From assembly GCA_029844215.1 (NCBI GenBank), contig CM056724.1, positions 79,317,093-79,381,092 of the forward strand: 64,000 nucleotides of DNA. Reading direction: 5' to 3'. This DNA comes from Przewalskia tangutica. Its lineage: Eukaryota; Streptophyta; Magnoliopsida; Solanales; Solanaceae. Below, piece after piece: positions 42,059 through 54,700 of this stretch (within the stretch, counting starts at the first letter, position 1; every line of letters begins with the position of its first letter). The notes under the pieces are model-generated. The model searched no databases. It was given only the letters and a program-made list of their open reading frames with translations, and was not told the DNA's origin. Made by a program: the position numbers and the translations under genes.

Positions 42059-45000
42059 TGTTATACCCCGTATTTCCAGAGTATGTACGTAAGGGCGTAC
42101 ATATAAAAATTTAAGCCTTAAAGTTAGGCTAAGTTCGAAATTTAGGCACAAGTACCGAAAAGAGTCGTTTTCCGACGAAACGTTTCCACAACTTACGTAG
42201 GGAAAATTCCGGCTATGTCATTTATAATTTTTGCGGATTTTTCCGAGAGACGAAACATTTTGGACCAACGGGAGGGTGACAAGTGTCACCCTCACATTGG
42301 CCTTAAGTGGACGGCAAAAGGGACGAACAAGGGGGTCAAGGGAGTTGGTAGGATATTTGTGCAAGTTGGTGTGGTAGATGGATAAGGTGCACATGGCTTG
42401 ATCCTAGCCCTACACTTGCCTAACACTTGGCTTGATCTTGGCCATTGGTTGGCCTTTGGTTAGCCTATAAATACCCCTCTAGTTGAAGACTTTCTTCATC
42501 CAAAACTTGAGCAATCTTTCTAAGTCTCAAATCCTCCCCTCTCCCTTGTGAGTTTTCGTCCACCACCCCCTCCCCCTTTGAGAGCCCTTGACCGAGAGCC
42601 TCCCCCCTCCCCTTTGTGGTGTTTAGCCGTGGGGTACCCCCCCCTAGCCTAGTTGTCTCGTATAAATACCCCCCTTTTGTGGTATTGAAATACTCTCCAA
42701 GTATTGTTATAATGCCCAAATACCTTGGCCCAAATACCTTGTAGTATTCCCAAGTTACACTTATACAAAAGCCAGAAAATACTATTATACTTCCTCGATC
42801 ACAAAAATGAAAACCTAAGTAAATCTTCACCCGTAGTTGAAGTTATAAGTAGAAGTTGGTTAGAACTTCTAAGGGTTGGTTGGGCGGGTCGGAGCGCGGA
42901 GTAGGAGCTAAACCTTGCTCGGGATCGACATTTAAACTCGGATAATTTTGGGCTTATCGAGGTAAACACTCTTGACCTTCTATTGTAATTGGAAATTACA
43001 TGTTGTTGGAATATATAGTTGAAGTATACTATATATAGAATTGAACATAGTTGTGCGGCAATGTCTTTTGACTTAAGCTGAATAATACTTACGGATGTCT
43101 TTTGACTTAAGCACAATTTAAATAAAGAATCGAATGTAATTACATGGGTGTATTACGGTAGACTTGTGTAGCATTCTTGTGTAGTAGAGTTGTACACGTC
43201 AGGTTAGGCGTGTAAACCCCTGGTTGGCTTGGTAGCGGCCTCGATAGAGGAGGAGATTTCTGTTGTTGCGGGAGGGGAGGTCTTTGCGAATTTTACGTAG
43301 AATATTCTACATTGAGATCTAGGATGTTAATAGGCGCCTTGTGGCCTCTTTAGGTTGAAGTACTACGTATGGCGTGATCTACTTAGCAAGGAGTAGCCAG
43401 CGGTTTGAGGTACTTGGAGCATTTTGCTATTAGTCGATAATCGTCGCGAGGTATGTGAACCTCTTCCTATCTGTTCTAGCATGATATGTGTATAACTATG
43501 TAGTGCGGTGAGCGTACATGTGTTTAATGTATTTGATTGGTTTGAAACATAAAGTGTTATAACGGCTTTATGGGAAGTTGGTTATAACAGCTTTATGTAG
43601 GTAAGAAAATGCTTTGTGGTTTCAAAGGGTAACTGATTTGACTTATAACGGATTTGATGTGTAGTAATAAAGAACTTGAAGTGTTTCAAAAGATCTTTTG
43701 AAAGAAGAGTAATACTTGGCTTTGAAAACATAAGAGTTGTACTAGCTTTATGGGAAGTTAGGTATAACGTCTTAAGAGTGATAAAAAGAATGGTTTACTG
43801 ATTTTTTTTGAAGGTAAGAGACTTGACTTAATGGTATTGATATGAATTTTGTTAAAAGTGTGAAACCTCATTCGTGAGTAATGAGTACTTGGTTTTAAAA
43901 GGAATAATGTTTCTTGATTTGGAAATCAGAATGGGTATCGGCAAACCACTGCAGCGTTAATAAAGGAAAATGTATTGAATAATGAAGTATGGTATTAAAA
44001 CCAGTAGAAACCTCCATCTGCATAGAAGCTAAGATGAGACAAAATGATATTACATTTCCTAGATCATGGTCGCTTAATAAGATTGATTATAAACAAGAAT
44101 AACCTACTCACATATAAGACATATGTTTCTCAAAACGTTTAAAGGAGAATTATGTTTTAAAGGATTAAAACTATGAACTACGAAACCTTTTCTAAAATGA
44201 AACTTGAGCATTTGAAATTAGGCAAACTTGAGCGTTTGGAAAATAAGGTTGTTACTTGATTTTACAAAGGAAAGCATTTTGGTTTACTTAACAATGTTAG
44301 TCACTCTATTTTTATACTACGGGTATCGGGTGACCTTTGTAAAGAGATGGATCTTTAAAGGAATTTAACGTCACGTAGTACTTTAGGAGTTAAAATCGGA
44401 CTTTGGCATAAAATGAAAGTACTTTGAGTTGTGTATAACTTGCCTATGCTTGTTGTTGTGAAGCTTGCCTATGCTTGTTGTTGTGAAACTTGCCTATGCT
44501 TGTTGTGATAAGCCTTTGTTGTATTTCTGTACCCCCGCGTCTCGATGGAGGCGGTTGATTTGTTATGAGCGATTCTACACCGAGGTCCACGAGATGGCGA
44601 GGACACGTATTCCATCGATTATACACCGAGTCCCACGAGATGGCGAGGACACGTATTTCATCGATTATACACGAGTCCTACGAGATGGGCGGACACGTAT
44701 TCCATCGATTATTCACCGAGTCCCGGGATGGGGACACGTATTTCATCCGGTTATCATACATGTCTCTGCTTTATATAGACTATTATGATTTCATTCTGAT
44801 CTTTTCTGATTTCACATACTTGGTACCTGTTGTACTGACCTCCTTCGGGGGGTTGCGTTCATGCCGCAGGTGGAAGTACATCGGTTGTGGATCCTCGCTC
44901 ATAGGATCCAGATTCAGTGTCGAAGCCCATTTCTTGAGGCTTATATTTTGGTATGTTACCACGAGTGCATAGATTCTTATACATTGAGGGTATGGCGGGG

Positions 45001-45238
45001 CCACTGTCCGTCATATTATTGTAAAAATCTTAAGTGCATGCCTTGTTGTGGGCAGGGTTTGTAAAAAAGATATGTGTTCGGGTATTTATGTATTTATGAT
45101 GAAGGCAATCGTTTTGGTTGCTTTGTTTATTTATCTTGTCTCTTAATTCATGTTCATGTTTTTATTTATTGATTTTCTCGATGTTGTATCACTAGGGTGC
45201 CGGGGTAAGGCACGATCACGCCCGGTTCGGTCGTGACA
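42059..45238 (+). mobile_element. Solo LTR S1 (3,180 bp) with TSD TATTT
   Basis: TGTTATACCCCG to TCGTGACA, with no internal region or second LTR, flanked by perfect TATTT at 42054-42058 and 45239-45243. The uninterrupted site is visible in W (AAGTATTTGCGCGG near 59973). It carries the palindrome (42272-42293), TATAAATA (42466-42473), three 25-bp repeats and a four-copy ~46-bp array (44576-44755). Confidence 0.93.
44576..44755 (+). repeat. ~46-bp minisatellite, 4 copies (S1)
   Basis: Units hold CACCGAG and GGACACGTATTCCATC. They are related to the 48-bp repeats of A but shortened by small losses in each unit. Confidence 0.8.
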
Positions 45239-45243
45239 TATTT

Positions 45244-45354
45244 GCAGTGTTTACGTGGCGGTGTGGCGAGGATTTGTTTTCGTAAGTATAGTAGTGAAGA
45301 CTATATTGGCCTTTCGTTTTGAGACTTAGAAGGAACATTCGGACGAATGTTTCT
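45244..45354 (+). mobile_element. Element Z internal region, last fragment
   Basis: It continues the sequence interrupted by S1. It has AAGTATAGTAGTGAAGACTA and the AACATTCG/CGAATGTT inverted repeat, as in C and W just before their PPT. Confidence 0.8.
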
Positions 45355-45366
45355 AAGGAAGGAGAA
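45355..45366 (+). promoter_or_regulatory. Polypurine tract, element Z
   Basis: AAGGAAGGAGAA precedes the LTR start at 45367. Confidence 0.85.
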
Positions 45367-48039
45367 TGTTATACCGTATTTTGGTATATGCGTGGGGCGT
45401 ACGTAGAAAAGTTTGAACTTTAAAGTAGGCTTGGACGAAATATTTTTGTGCACAACACCCGATTAGAATCGTTTTTCGACGAAACGTTTTACACAACTTG
45501 CGAAGGGAAAATTCCGGCTATGTCATTTAGTATTTTTGCGGATTTTTCCGAGAGACGAAATGTTTTGGACCAACGAGAGGGCGACACTTGTCACCCTCAA
45601 GTTGGTGGAGTGTGGGACGGCAATGGGACGATTTGAGGGTCAAGGGTTGGTAGGATATTTTGTGATATTTGTGTGGTAGATGGATAAGGTACACATGGAT
45701 GAATCTTGACCCTACACTTGCCTTGCACTTGGCATGATCTTGGCCATTGGTTGGCCATGGCTTGACCTATAAATACCCCCCTTAGTTGAAGACATTTCTT
45801 TATCCACAAAACTTTCCTAAGTCTAAAAATCTTCCCCCCCCCCTCTTCTTGTGTTCTCGTCCTAGCCTCCCCCTTTGTGAGGCCCCTTGGACGAGAGTCC
45901 CCTCCCCATTGGCCGAGAGTACCCCCCCCTCCTAGTGGGGTTGGCCGAGGGGTACACCCCCCCCTTTGTGGTGTTGTCTCGTATAAATACACCCCCCCTT
46001 GGTAGAAATACTCTCCAAGTATAGTTACTATTCCAAAATACCTTGGCCCAAATGCATTGTAGTATTCCAAGGTTACACATCTGAAAAGCCAGAAATACTA
46101 TTATACTTCCCTTGATCTACAAAAACGAAACCCTAAGGAAAATCTCCATAGTTGGTTGGAGTATTAAGAAGAAGTTGCGTAGAACTTCTAAGGGTTATTT
46201 GGAGCGGGTTGGAGCACCCGGAGTAGGAGCTAAACGTTGCTCAGGATCGACTTTAAACTTGGATAATTTTGGGCTTATCGAGGTAAATACTCTTGTCCTT
46301 ATATTGTAATTGGAAATTACATACTGTAGTTGTATAGAAATGAATATAAGATTCATAGAAGAGAATTGAACTGTAATAGAAGGATATTACAGAAAAGACT
46401 TGAACTGGAATCACATCAAAAGAATAATCTACAGAGTAGTCTAGTCATTGATAGACTTGTATAACCTTTATAGGTTGAAGTACTGCGAGTAGCGTATTCT
46501 ACTCGGAGGGTGGAAAAGGCTAGCCGGACTACAGTACTTTGGAGCATTTTGCTAATAGTCGATAATCGTCGCGAGGTATGTGATTCTTCCTATACTCTTG
46601 AGCATGATATTTTAAAGTATATATAGTACGGTAGACGTACGTGTGTTAAACTGAATAATAATTACGGCAATGTCTTTTGACTTAAGCCTGAATAAAAAGA
46701 ATCTGAAGTATTTCAAAAGAATTAAGAAACCTTTTTGAAAGAAGAGTAACACTTGGTTTTAAAAGCTTAAGAGTTATACTAGCTTTATGGGAAGTTAGGT
46801 ATAACGGCTTAAGAGTGATAAAAAGAATGATTTATTGATTTAAGAAGTTAAGAGACTTGATCTTAAAAGATAAGAGACTTGACTTAATTATATTAATGTG
46901 AATTTTGTTAAAAAGTGTGAAACCTCATTCGTGAGTAATGAGTATTTTGGTTTTCAAAAGGAATGATGTTTTACTGATTTCGGAAATCAGAATGAATGTC
47001 GAACAAACCACAACAACGCTAATAAAGGGAAATGTATTGACTAATAAAGAATTATTAATAACCAGTAGAAACCTCCATCTGCATAGAAGCTAGGATGAGA
47101 CAAAATGATATTACATTTCCTAGATCATGGCTGCTTTAATAAGAATGTTATAAACAAGAATAACCTACTCACGTATCAGACATATGTTTCTCAAATTGCT
47201 TTCAAAGAGAATTATATCATTAAGTGATTAATACTATGAACTACGAAACCTTTCGAAAATGAGAAACTTGAGTATTTAAAATTAGGCAAACTTGAACGTT
47301 TGGAAAATAATGTTGTTACTCGATTTTACAAAGAGAAGTGTGTTGGTTTACTTCAAAAGATAATCACTCTATTTTTATACTACGGGTATTGTGTGACTTT
47401 TGTGAAAGAAACGGATCTTTTAAAAGAGTTAATGTATGAAGTACTTTGGGGATAAAAACCCGATCTTGTTAATCAGATAGTAGAAAGTACCTTGTGTGAA
47501 TAACTTGATTGTGTTGGTTTGTGATAGCCTTGTAATACTTTCTTGTTGGTTTGATAAGTAAACATGTTAGGATGCTACGTGTGTTAGTATCTTGTGATGT
47601 TTGTGTAAAGGGGTTTTCCCTCGATCGCGCTTATGTTGTTTAACTATCAGCCGTTATGTTGGTATTGTACGACTCACCTTGACATGATCCCGGAGGTTAA
47701 GCTGGCCTCCGTGCGGGTAATACTCGAGGCGATGTGTGACTATGATTCGAGGATACCTCATGCGGGTCCCGGGGACCTATGCGGAGCTACGAGAGTTCCA
47801 GGTTAGTGTGCGACCTATATGGTCATGCGGTCTATGTGGCCATGCGGACTGCGAGTCCAGGCGGATGCCGGGGAGTAGCTACCCTCGATGCGGGGAATAC
47901 CTCATGCGGGCCATCGAGTGGCTTATGCGAGCTGCGGGAAGTTCGAGGCTAGACGCAGCACATTAGATCTGCGAGGCGAGTGGCGGCTTTGATCATGTGA
48001 CGATGCAGACAGATCTCATGTCTGATTTATGACCTTGTT
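45367..48039 (+). mobile_element. Element Z 3' LTR, first part
   Basis: It starts TGTTATACCG after the PPT. The palindrome is at 45577-45598, TATAAATA at 45768-45775, GAG|GTAAAT near 46279, and ~140-bp repeats at 47747-47960. It is interrupted by minus-strand solo LTR S2 and resumes at 51682. The last five bases, TTGTT, are the S2 target duplication. Confidence 0.88.
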
Positions 48040-51000
48040 TGTCACGACCGAACCGGGCGTGGATCGTGCCTTACCGGGCACCCTAGTGATACAACATCGA
48101 GTAATGTGGAACATAAAGACAATACATGAAACGATGTAATAAGACGGTGAAATAAGAAGACAAAGCTAACCAAAGCGGTTACCTTGGTATATATATATAA
48201 ATAACAATTTGAACAAACGATTTACATCCCATCCAACTCGCCTGGCGGTACTACGGACCTCTAAGAATGACATGACAACAATGGCGGGGCGGGGCCCGCC
48301 ATACCTGAATGTAAGCACCTACCATGACGGGGACTATACGTGATAAGCCTCGGGAAGCGGAGCTTCCCAAGCGACGTGACCACGAACTAGGATCAACGGC
48401 GGTGTACCTCAACTGCGGCATGAACGGCCCGAAGAGTCAAGATAACGGTACCAAGTATGGAATCGAAAATCGTAAATGAAATCATAATAGTCTATAAAGC
48501 GGAGACATGTATGATAACCAAACTACGATTCACAATAAATAAGCGATCATGTCAAGTCGGGGACTCACGCCTCAAAGTCATCACTCAAATGTAACTATGG
48601 GTCTCGCCCATAACATCAATCATGCCCGTGGAATACCTTCGCCATGGCGATTTATGATATAAAAGCACCAAGGAATACACATGAACACGGGTCCGCTGTG
48701 TCCTAATAAAACGATGCGAGGGTAAATGCGAAGGCATAGCGACTACTAACACCAGCGGTACCAACAAGGTCATAAAGCGTGTCATGATATCTGTCTTGCA
48801 CGTCACATGATCAAAGCGGTCACTCGCGCGATATCAAATGTGCGCGTCTAGCCTGGAACTCTCGCCGCTCGCATAGGCCAACCTCATAGGCGCGTGAGGT
48901 ATAACCCGCATCGAGGGTAGCTACTCCGGCATCCGCTGGACTCGCGATCGCATGGCCTGAGACCGCGTGACCACAAGGGCGCGCGTACTAACTGGAACTC
49001 CGTAGTTCCGCATGGATCCCGGACCCGCGTAGGTATTCTCGAATCATGGTCCTGCATCACGCTGAGTCTACCCGCGTCGGAGGCGACAACCTCGGAAACA
49101 AGTCAAGGTGAGTGGTATAATACCAACATAACGGCTGATCGTTAAACAACTTTAAGCGCAATCGAGGGAAAACCCCTTTACACAAAACATCACAAAATAC
49201 TAACACACGTAGCATCCTAGCATGTTTACTTATCAAATCAACAAGAAAGTATTACAAGGCTATCACAAACCAACACAATCAAGTTATACACACAAGGTAC
49301 TTTCTACTTTATGTTAACAAGTTCGGGTTTTCGCGAAGGACTTCATGTATTACTCTTTTAAAAGATCCGTTTCTTTCACAAAAGTCACACAATACTCGTA
49401 GTATAAAAATAGAGTTACTATCTTCTGAAGTAAATCAAAATACTTCTTTTAGTAAAATCAAGTAACACATTCTTTTCCAAACGTTCAAGTTTGCCTAATT
49501 TCAAATACTCAAGTTTCTCATGTTCAAAAAGGTTTCGTAGTTCATAGTTTTAATCCTTTAAAACATAATTCTCTTTTAAACAGTTTGAGAAACATATGCC
49601 TTATATGTGAGTAGGCTATTCTTGTTTATAAACAATCTTATTGAGCAGCCATGATCTAGGAAATGTGATATCATTTTGTCTCATCTTAGTTTCTATGTAG
49701 ATGGAGGTTTCTACTGGTTTTAATAATACTTCATTAATCAAAACATTTCCCTTTATTAACGCTGCAGTGGTTTGTCGATACTCATTCTGATTTCCGAAAT
49801 CAGTAAAACATTATACTTTTAAAACCAAGTACTCATTACTCGCGAATGAGGTTTTACAACATTTTTAACAAAATGTTAATTACCAAGTAAAACAAGTTAA
49901 GTCTCTTATCTTTCAAGATTAAGTCTCTTAACTTCTTAAATCAATAAATCATTCTTTTTATCTCTCTTAAGCCGTTATACCTAACTTTCCAAAAGCTAGT
50001 ATAACTCTTAAGCTTTTAAAACCAAGTGTTACTCTTCTTTCAAAAAGGTTTCTTAATTCTTTTGAAATACTTCAAGATTCTTATTATCACACATCCAGTC
50101 AGTTATAAGTCAAATCAGTTATCTTTTAAAAACCACAAAGCATCTCTTACTTACATAAAGCTGTTATAACCAACTTCCCATAAAGCCGTTACAACACTTT
50201 ATGTTTCAAATCAATCAAATACATTTAACACATGTACGTCTACCGTACTACATAGTTATACACATATCATGCTAGAAAAGATAGGAAGAGGTTCACATAC
50301 CTCGCGACGATTATCGACTAATAGCAAAATGCTCCAAGTACCTCAAACCGCCGGCTACTCCTTAAGCCAAGTAGATCGCGCCACGCATATTACTTCAACC
50401 TATAAGGCCACAAGGCGCTTATTAACATCTAGATCTTATCGTAGAACATTCTACAGAAAATTCGCAAGACCTCCCCGCATGGCCGCGTAAATCTCTCTCT
50501 ATCGAGGCCTATCAAGCCAACCAGGGGGTTTATACATCTAACCGACGTGTACAATTCTACTACGGTAATGCTACAAGTCTCATGTCTGATACCCCTATGT
50601 AATTCTGATTCGATTCTCTTTCTTTATATTCAGGCTTAAGTCAAAAGACATTGCCGCAAAGCTAGGTTCAGTTCTATATATAGTATACTTCAACTATATA
50701 ATCTTACAACATGTAATTTCCAATTACAATAGAAGGTCAAGAGCGGTTACCTCGATAAGCCCAAAATTATCCAAGTTTAATGTCGCTCCTGAGCAACGTT
50801 TAGCTCCTACTCCGTGCGCTCCAATCCGCTCCAAGAAACCCTTAGAAGTTCTACGCAACTTCTACTTATAACTTCAACTACGGGTGAAGATTTACTTAGG
50901 GTTTCGTTTTTGTGACTGAGGGAAGTATAATAGTATTTTCTGGGCTTTTTGTATAAAGGGTACTTTGGAAAGTACTACAAGGTATTAGGGCCAAGGTATT

Positions 51001-51676
51001 TGGGCATTATAACAATACTTGGAGAGTATTTCTATACCACAAAGGGGGGGTATTTATACGAGACAACACCACAAGGGGGGGGTGTATACCCCTCGGCCAA
51101 CCCTACTAGGAGGGGGGGTACTCTCGGCCAAGGGGGGAAGGGTTCTCGGCCAAGGGGCCTCACCAAGGGGGGGAGGGACGAGAACACAACAAGAGAGGGG
51201 GGGGGGAGGATTTTAGACTTAGCACAATTTTTGGATGAAGAAGTTCATCAAAGGGGAGGGGTATTTATAGGTCAAGCCATGGCTAACCAATGGCCAAGAT
51301 CAAGCCAAGTGTGGTGCAAGTGTAGGGCTAGGATTCACCCAAGTGTACCTTATCCATCTACCCACAAAATATCCTACCAACTACTTGACAAAAACCAACC
51401 CATTTCGTCCACCCTTTACCGCCCAATCGTCCACCAATGAGAGGGTGACAAGTGTCGCCCTCTTGTTGGTCCAAAATGTTCCGTCTCTCGGAAAAATCCG
51501 CAAAAATTAAAAATGGCATAGCCGGAATTTACCCTACGCGAGTTGTGTAAAACGTTTCGTCGAAAAACGACTCTAATCGGGTGTTGTGAACAAAGTAAAA
51601 TCGGCCAAGCCACTTTAAGGCACAAATTTTTCTACGTACGTCCTTACGTACATACTTGGAAATACGGGGTGTAACA
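48040..51676 (-). mobile_element. Solo LTR S2, reverse orientation (3,637 bp), TSD TTGTT
   Basis: The plus strand begins TGTCACGACC and ends GGGGTGTAACA, the reverse complement of a family LTR (TGTTACACCCC...GGTCGTGACA). It is flanked by perfect TTGTT at 48035-48039 and 51677-51681. It carries a reversed TATAAATA at 51262-51269, the palindrome at 51441-51462 and ~140-bp repeats at 48840-49060. No internal region is present, so it is a solo LTR left after LTR-LTR recombination. Confidence 0.93.
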
Positions 51677-51681
51677 TTGTT

Positions 51682-52040
51682 TGTACTGTGGGTTTTAGTA
51701 GTCGGCTATGCCTTCGTACTTACCCCGTACGGTTTTATGATGACACAGGTGGGACCTGGTGTTCATATGTATTCCTTGGTGCTTTTATATCATATACTGC
51801 CGGCAGTGAGGAAGGTATTCCACGGGCATGATTGATGTTGTGGGCGTGAGACCCATTGTTATATATTGAGTGATGACTTTAAGGGCGTGAGTCCCTGACT
51901 TGACATGACTGCTAATTTATTGTGAACTGTAGTTTGGTTATCATACATGTCTCCTGCTTTATATAGACTACTATGATTTCATTTACAGTATTTTTCAGTT
52001 TCACATACTTGGTACCTGTTGTACTGACCTCCTTCGGGGG
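51682..52040 (+). mobile_element. Element Z 3' LTR, second part
   Basis: Continuation of the Z LTR (TAGTAGTCGGCTATGCC, GGCAGTGAGGAAGG) up to GACCTCCTTCGGGGG, where element W starts at 52041. The rest of the Z LTR lies beyond the window. Confidence 0.82.
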
Positions 52041-54700
52041 TGTTATACCCCGTATTTCCAGGGTATGTACGTGAGGGCGTACGTATATAAATTTGAGCCT
52101 TAAAGATTAGGCAAGAATGAAATTTTGTGCACAAGTACCGAAAGGAGTCGTTTTTCGACGAAACGTTTCCACAGCTTTCGTAGGGAAAATTCCGGCTATG
52201 TCATTAATAATTTTTGCGGATTTTTCCGAGAGACGAAACATTTTGGACCAACGGGAGGGTGACATGTGTCACCCTCACATTGGAAGGAAGTGGACGGCCA
52301 AAGGGGAAAAGTTGGCACGTTTTTTGTGCAAAAATTGTGGTCAAGGGTTAGGTAGGATATTTTGTGTAGTTGATGAGCAAGTGGGACCCACAAACACATG
52401 GCTTCATCTTGACCTTACACTTGCCTTACACTTGGATAGATCTTGGCCATTGGTTGGCCATTTCTTGACCTATAAATACCCCTCTAAGTTGATGAACTTA
52501 TTCATCCAAAAATTGTCTAAGTCTTGAAAAATCCCTCCCTCTCCCTCTTGTTGTTTTCGTCCACCACACTCCCTTTGAAAGCTCTGGCAGAGCAACCCCT
52601 AGCCTAGTTGTGCTAGTCGAAATACTACCCCCCCTTGGTAGAAATGTATTCTACAAGTATTGTTATAATGCCCAAAATACTTTAGCCAAATACCTTGTAG
52701 TACTTTCCAAAGTACCCTTTATACGAAAAGCCCGGAAAATACTATTATACTTTCCTTTAGCCACTAAACGAAACCCTAAGGAAAACCTTCATAGTCGGTT
52801 GAAGTGTTTAGTAGAAGTTGCGTAGAACTTCTAAGGGTTGTTTGGAGCGGATTGGAGCACTCGGAGTAGGAGCTAAACGTTGCTCAGGAGCGACTTTTTA
52901 CTTGGATAATTTTGGGCTCATCGAGGTAAATACTACTGTCCTTCTAGTGTAATTGGAAATTACATACTGTAGTAGTATAGTAATGAATATAAGATTCATA
53001 GAAGAGAATTGAACTGTAATAGAAGGATATTACAGAAAAGACTTGAACTGAAATCACTTCAAAAGAATATAAGTAGAAGTTCAACTGTACTTACATAGAA
53101 CTGTATATACAGTAGACTGATAACCTTTATTGGTTGAATGTTCTGCAAGTAGTATGGGCTACTTAGAAGGTGGACCGCTAAGCGGGTTATACCAGTGGGC
53201 GTTTTGCTTATAGTCGATAAATCGTCGCGAGGTATGTGATTCTTCCTATACTCTTGAGCATAATATTTTAAAAGGAAGATATATATAAATGCGGCAATGT
53301 CTTTTGACTTAAGCACGAATAATATATAGTACGGTGAGCGTCACGTGTGCTAATTGAGCGTGGTTATGCAATGTCTTTTGACTTAAGCCTGAATAATAAG
53401 AATTTTGAAGTATTTCAAAATTGTTAAGAAACCATTTTTGAAAGAAGAGTAACACTTGGTTTTAAAGGTTTTAAAAAGAGTTATACTAGCTTTATGGGGA
53501 GTTAGGTATGACGTCTTAAGAGAGGTAAAGAAGATGGTTTACTGATTTTAGAAGTTAAGAGACTTGATCTTATAAGATAAGAGACTTAAATTAAATGAAT
53601 TAATATGGATTTTGTGTGAAACATCAATCTTGAGTAATGACTACTTGGTTTTAAAAGGAATAATGTTTCTTGATTTGAAATCAGAATGTGTATCGATAAA
53701 CCACTGCAGCGTTAATAAAGGAAAATGTATTGAATAATTAAGTATTATTAAAACCAGTAGAAACCTCCATCTGCATAGAAGCTAAGATGAGACAAAATGA
53801 TATTACATTTTCTAGATCATGGCTGCTTAATAAGATTGATTATGAACAAGATTAACCTACTCACCTATGGCATATGTTACTCTATTGTTTTAAAAAGAGG
53901 TTAAGACATTGAACTATGAAACTTTTCTAAAAAGAGACTTGCGTAATTGAAATTAGGCAAACTGGAACTTTAGGGAAAAGAAAGGCATTGTGTTGTCTTA
54001 AAATGGTTTAAAACATAAAGTGTTATAACAGCTTTATGGAAAGTTGGTTATAACGACTTTATGAAAACAAAAGAAGGGTTTTATCATTTGTTTTAATGTG
54101 GTAACTTGACTTTTAAAGAGAAGTATTTTGGTCCTGAGGAAGGCATGGTATTGCCTTAATTTGGTCTTAAAAGGAAAGTATGAAAGTTGTTTTGGTTTAC
54201 TTAAAAGATATAAGTCACACATTTTTATATACTACGGTATCGGGTGACTTTTAGAAAAGGAATGAATCTCTTAAAAGGAATTTAACGTCGTAGTACTTTA
54301 GGGTTAAAATCAGGACTTTGACATAAAATGAAAGTACCTTGAGTTGTGTATAACTTGCCTATGCTTGTTGTTATGAAACTTGACCATGTTACGTGTGATA
54401 GCCTTGTTGTGCAAATCTTGTGTTCTACTCGACTAGGTTCGTAGGATGAGCAGGAATGTATTTCACTCGACTACGGTTCATCCGAATGTATTTCACTCGA
54501 CTACCGGTTCATCCAGGAATGTATTTCACTCGACTCTAGGTTCATCCGGAATGTATTTCACTCGACTACGGTTCATCAGGAATGTATCCCAGCGTTTATC
54601 TTTGGGTCCATGATATGGGCCGAGACATGTTATACGTATCACATGATTTGTACCTAGACTGCCGGCAGTGAGGAAGAAGTTCCACGGGCATGAGGGATGA
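52041..54700 (+). mobile_element. Element W 5' LTR, first part
   Basis: TGTTATACCCCG start, palindrome 52255-52276, TATAAATA 52471-52478, GTTATAAC hairpins (~53480 and ~54021) and a ~31-bp repeat array at 54426-54600. GATGA at 54696-54700 is the S3 target duplication. Confidence 0.88.
54426..54600 (+). repeat. ~31-bp minisatellite, 5 copies (W)
   Basis: Units are ACTCGACTA, GGTTCATC and GGAATGTATTTC in series. The sequence is unrelated to the arrays in the other LTRs but sits in the same slot. Confidence 0.85.

Noticed and set aside
50949..51440. 163-codon plus-strand frame rich in Gly/Pro/Arg (also 45597-46070 minus)
   Set aside because: It is a translation of the C/G-tract leader of an LTR and exists only because homopolymer runs stay open.
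52117..52527. Frame repeated at 60267-60596 with Asp/Cys-rich start
   Set aside because: Both are U3 sequence of W's two LTRs covering the palindrome and TATA box. The opposite strand is equally open, so coding is not supported.
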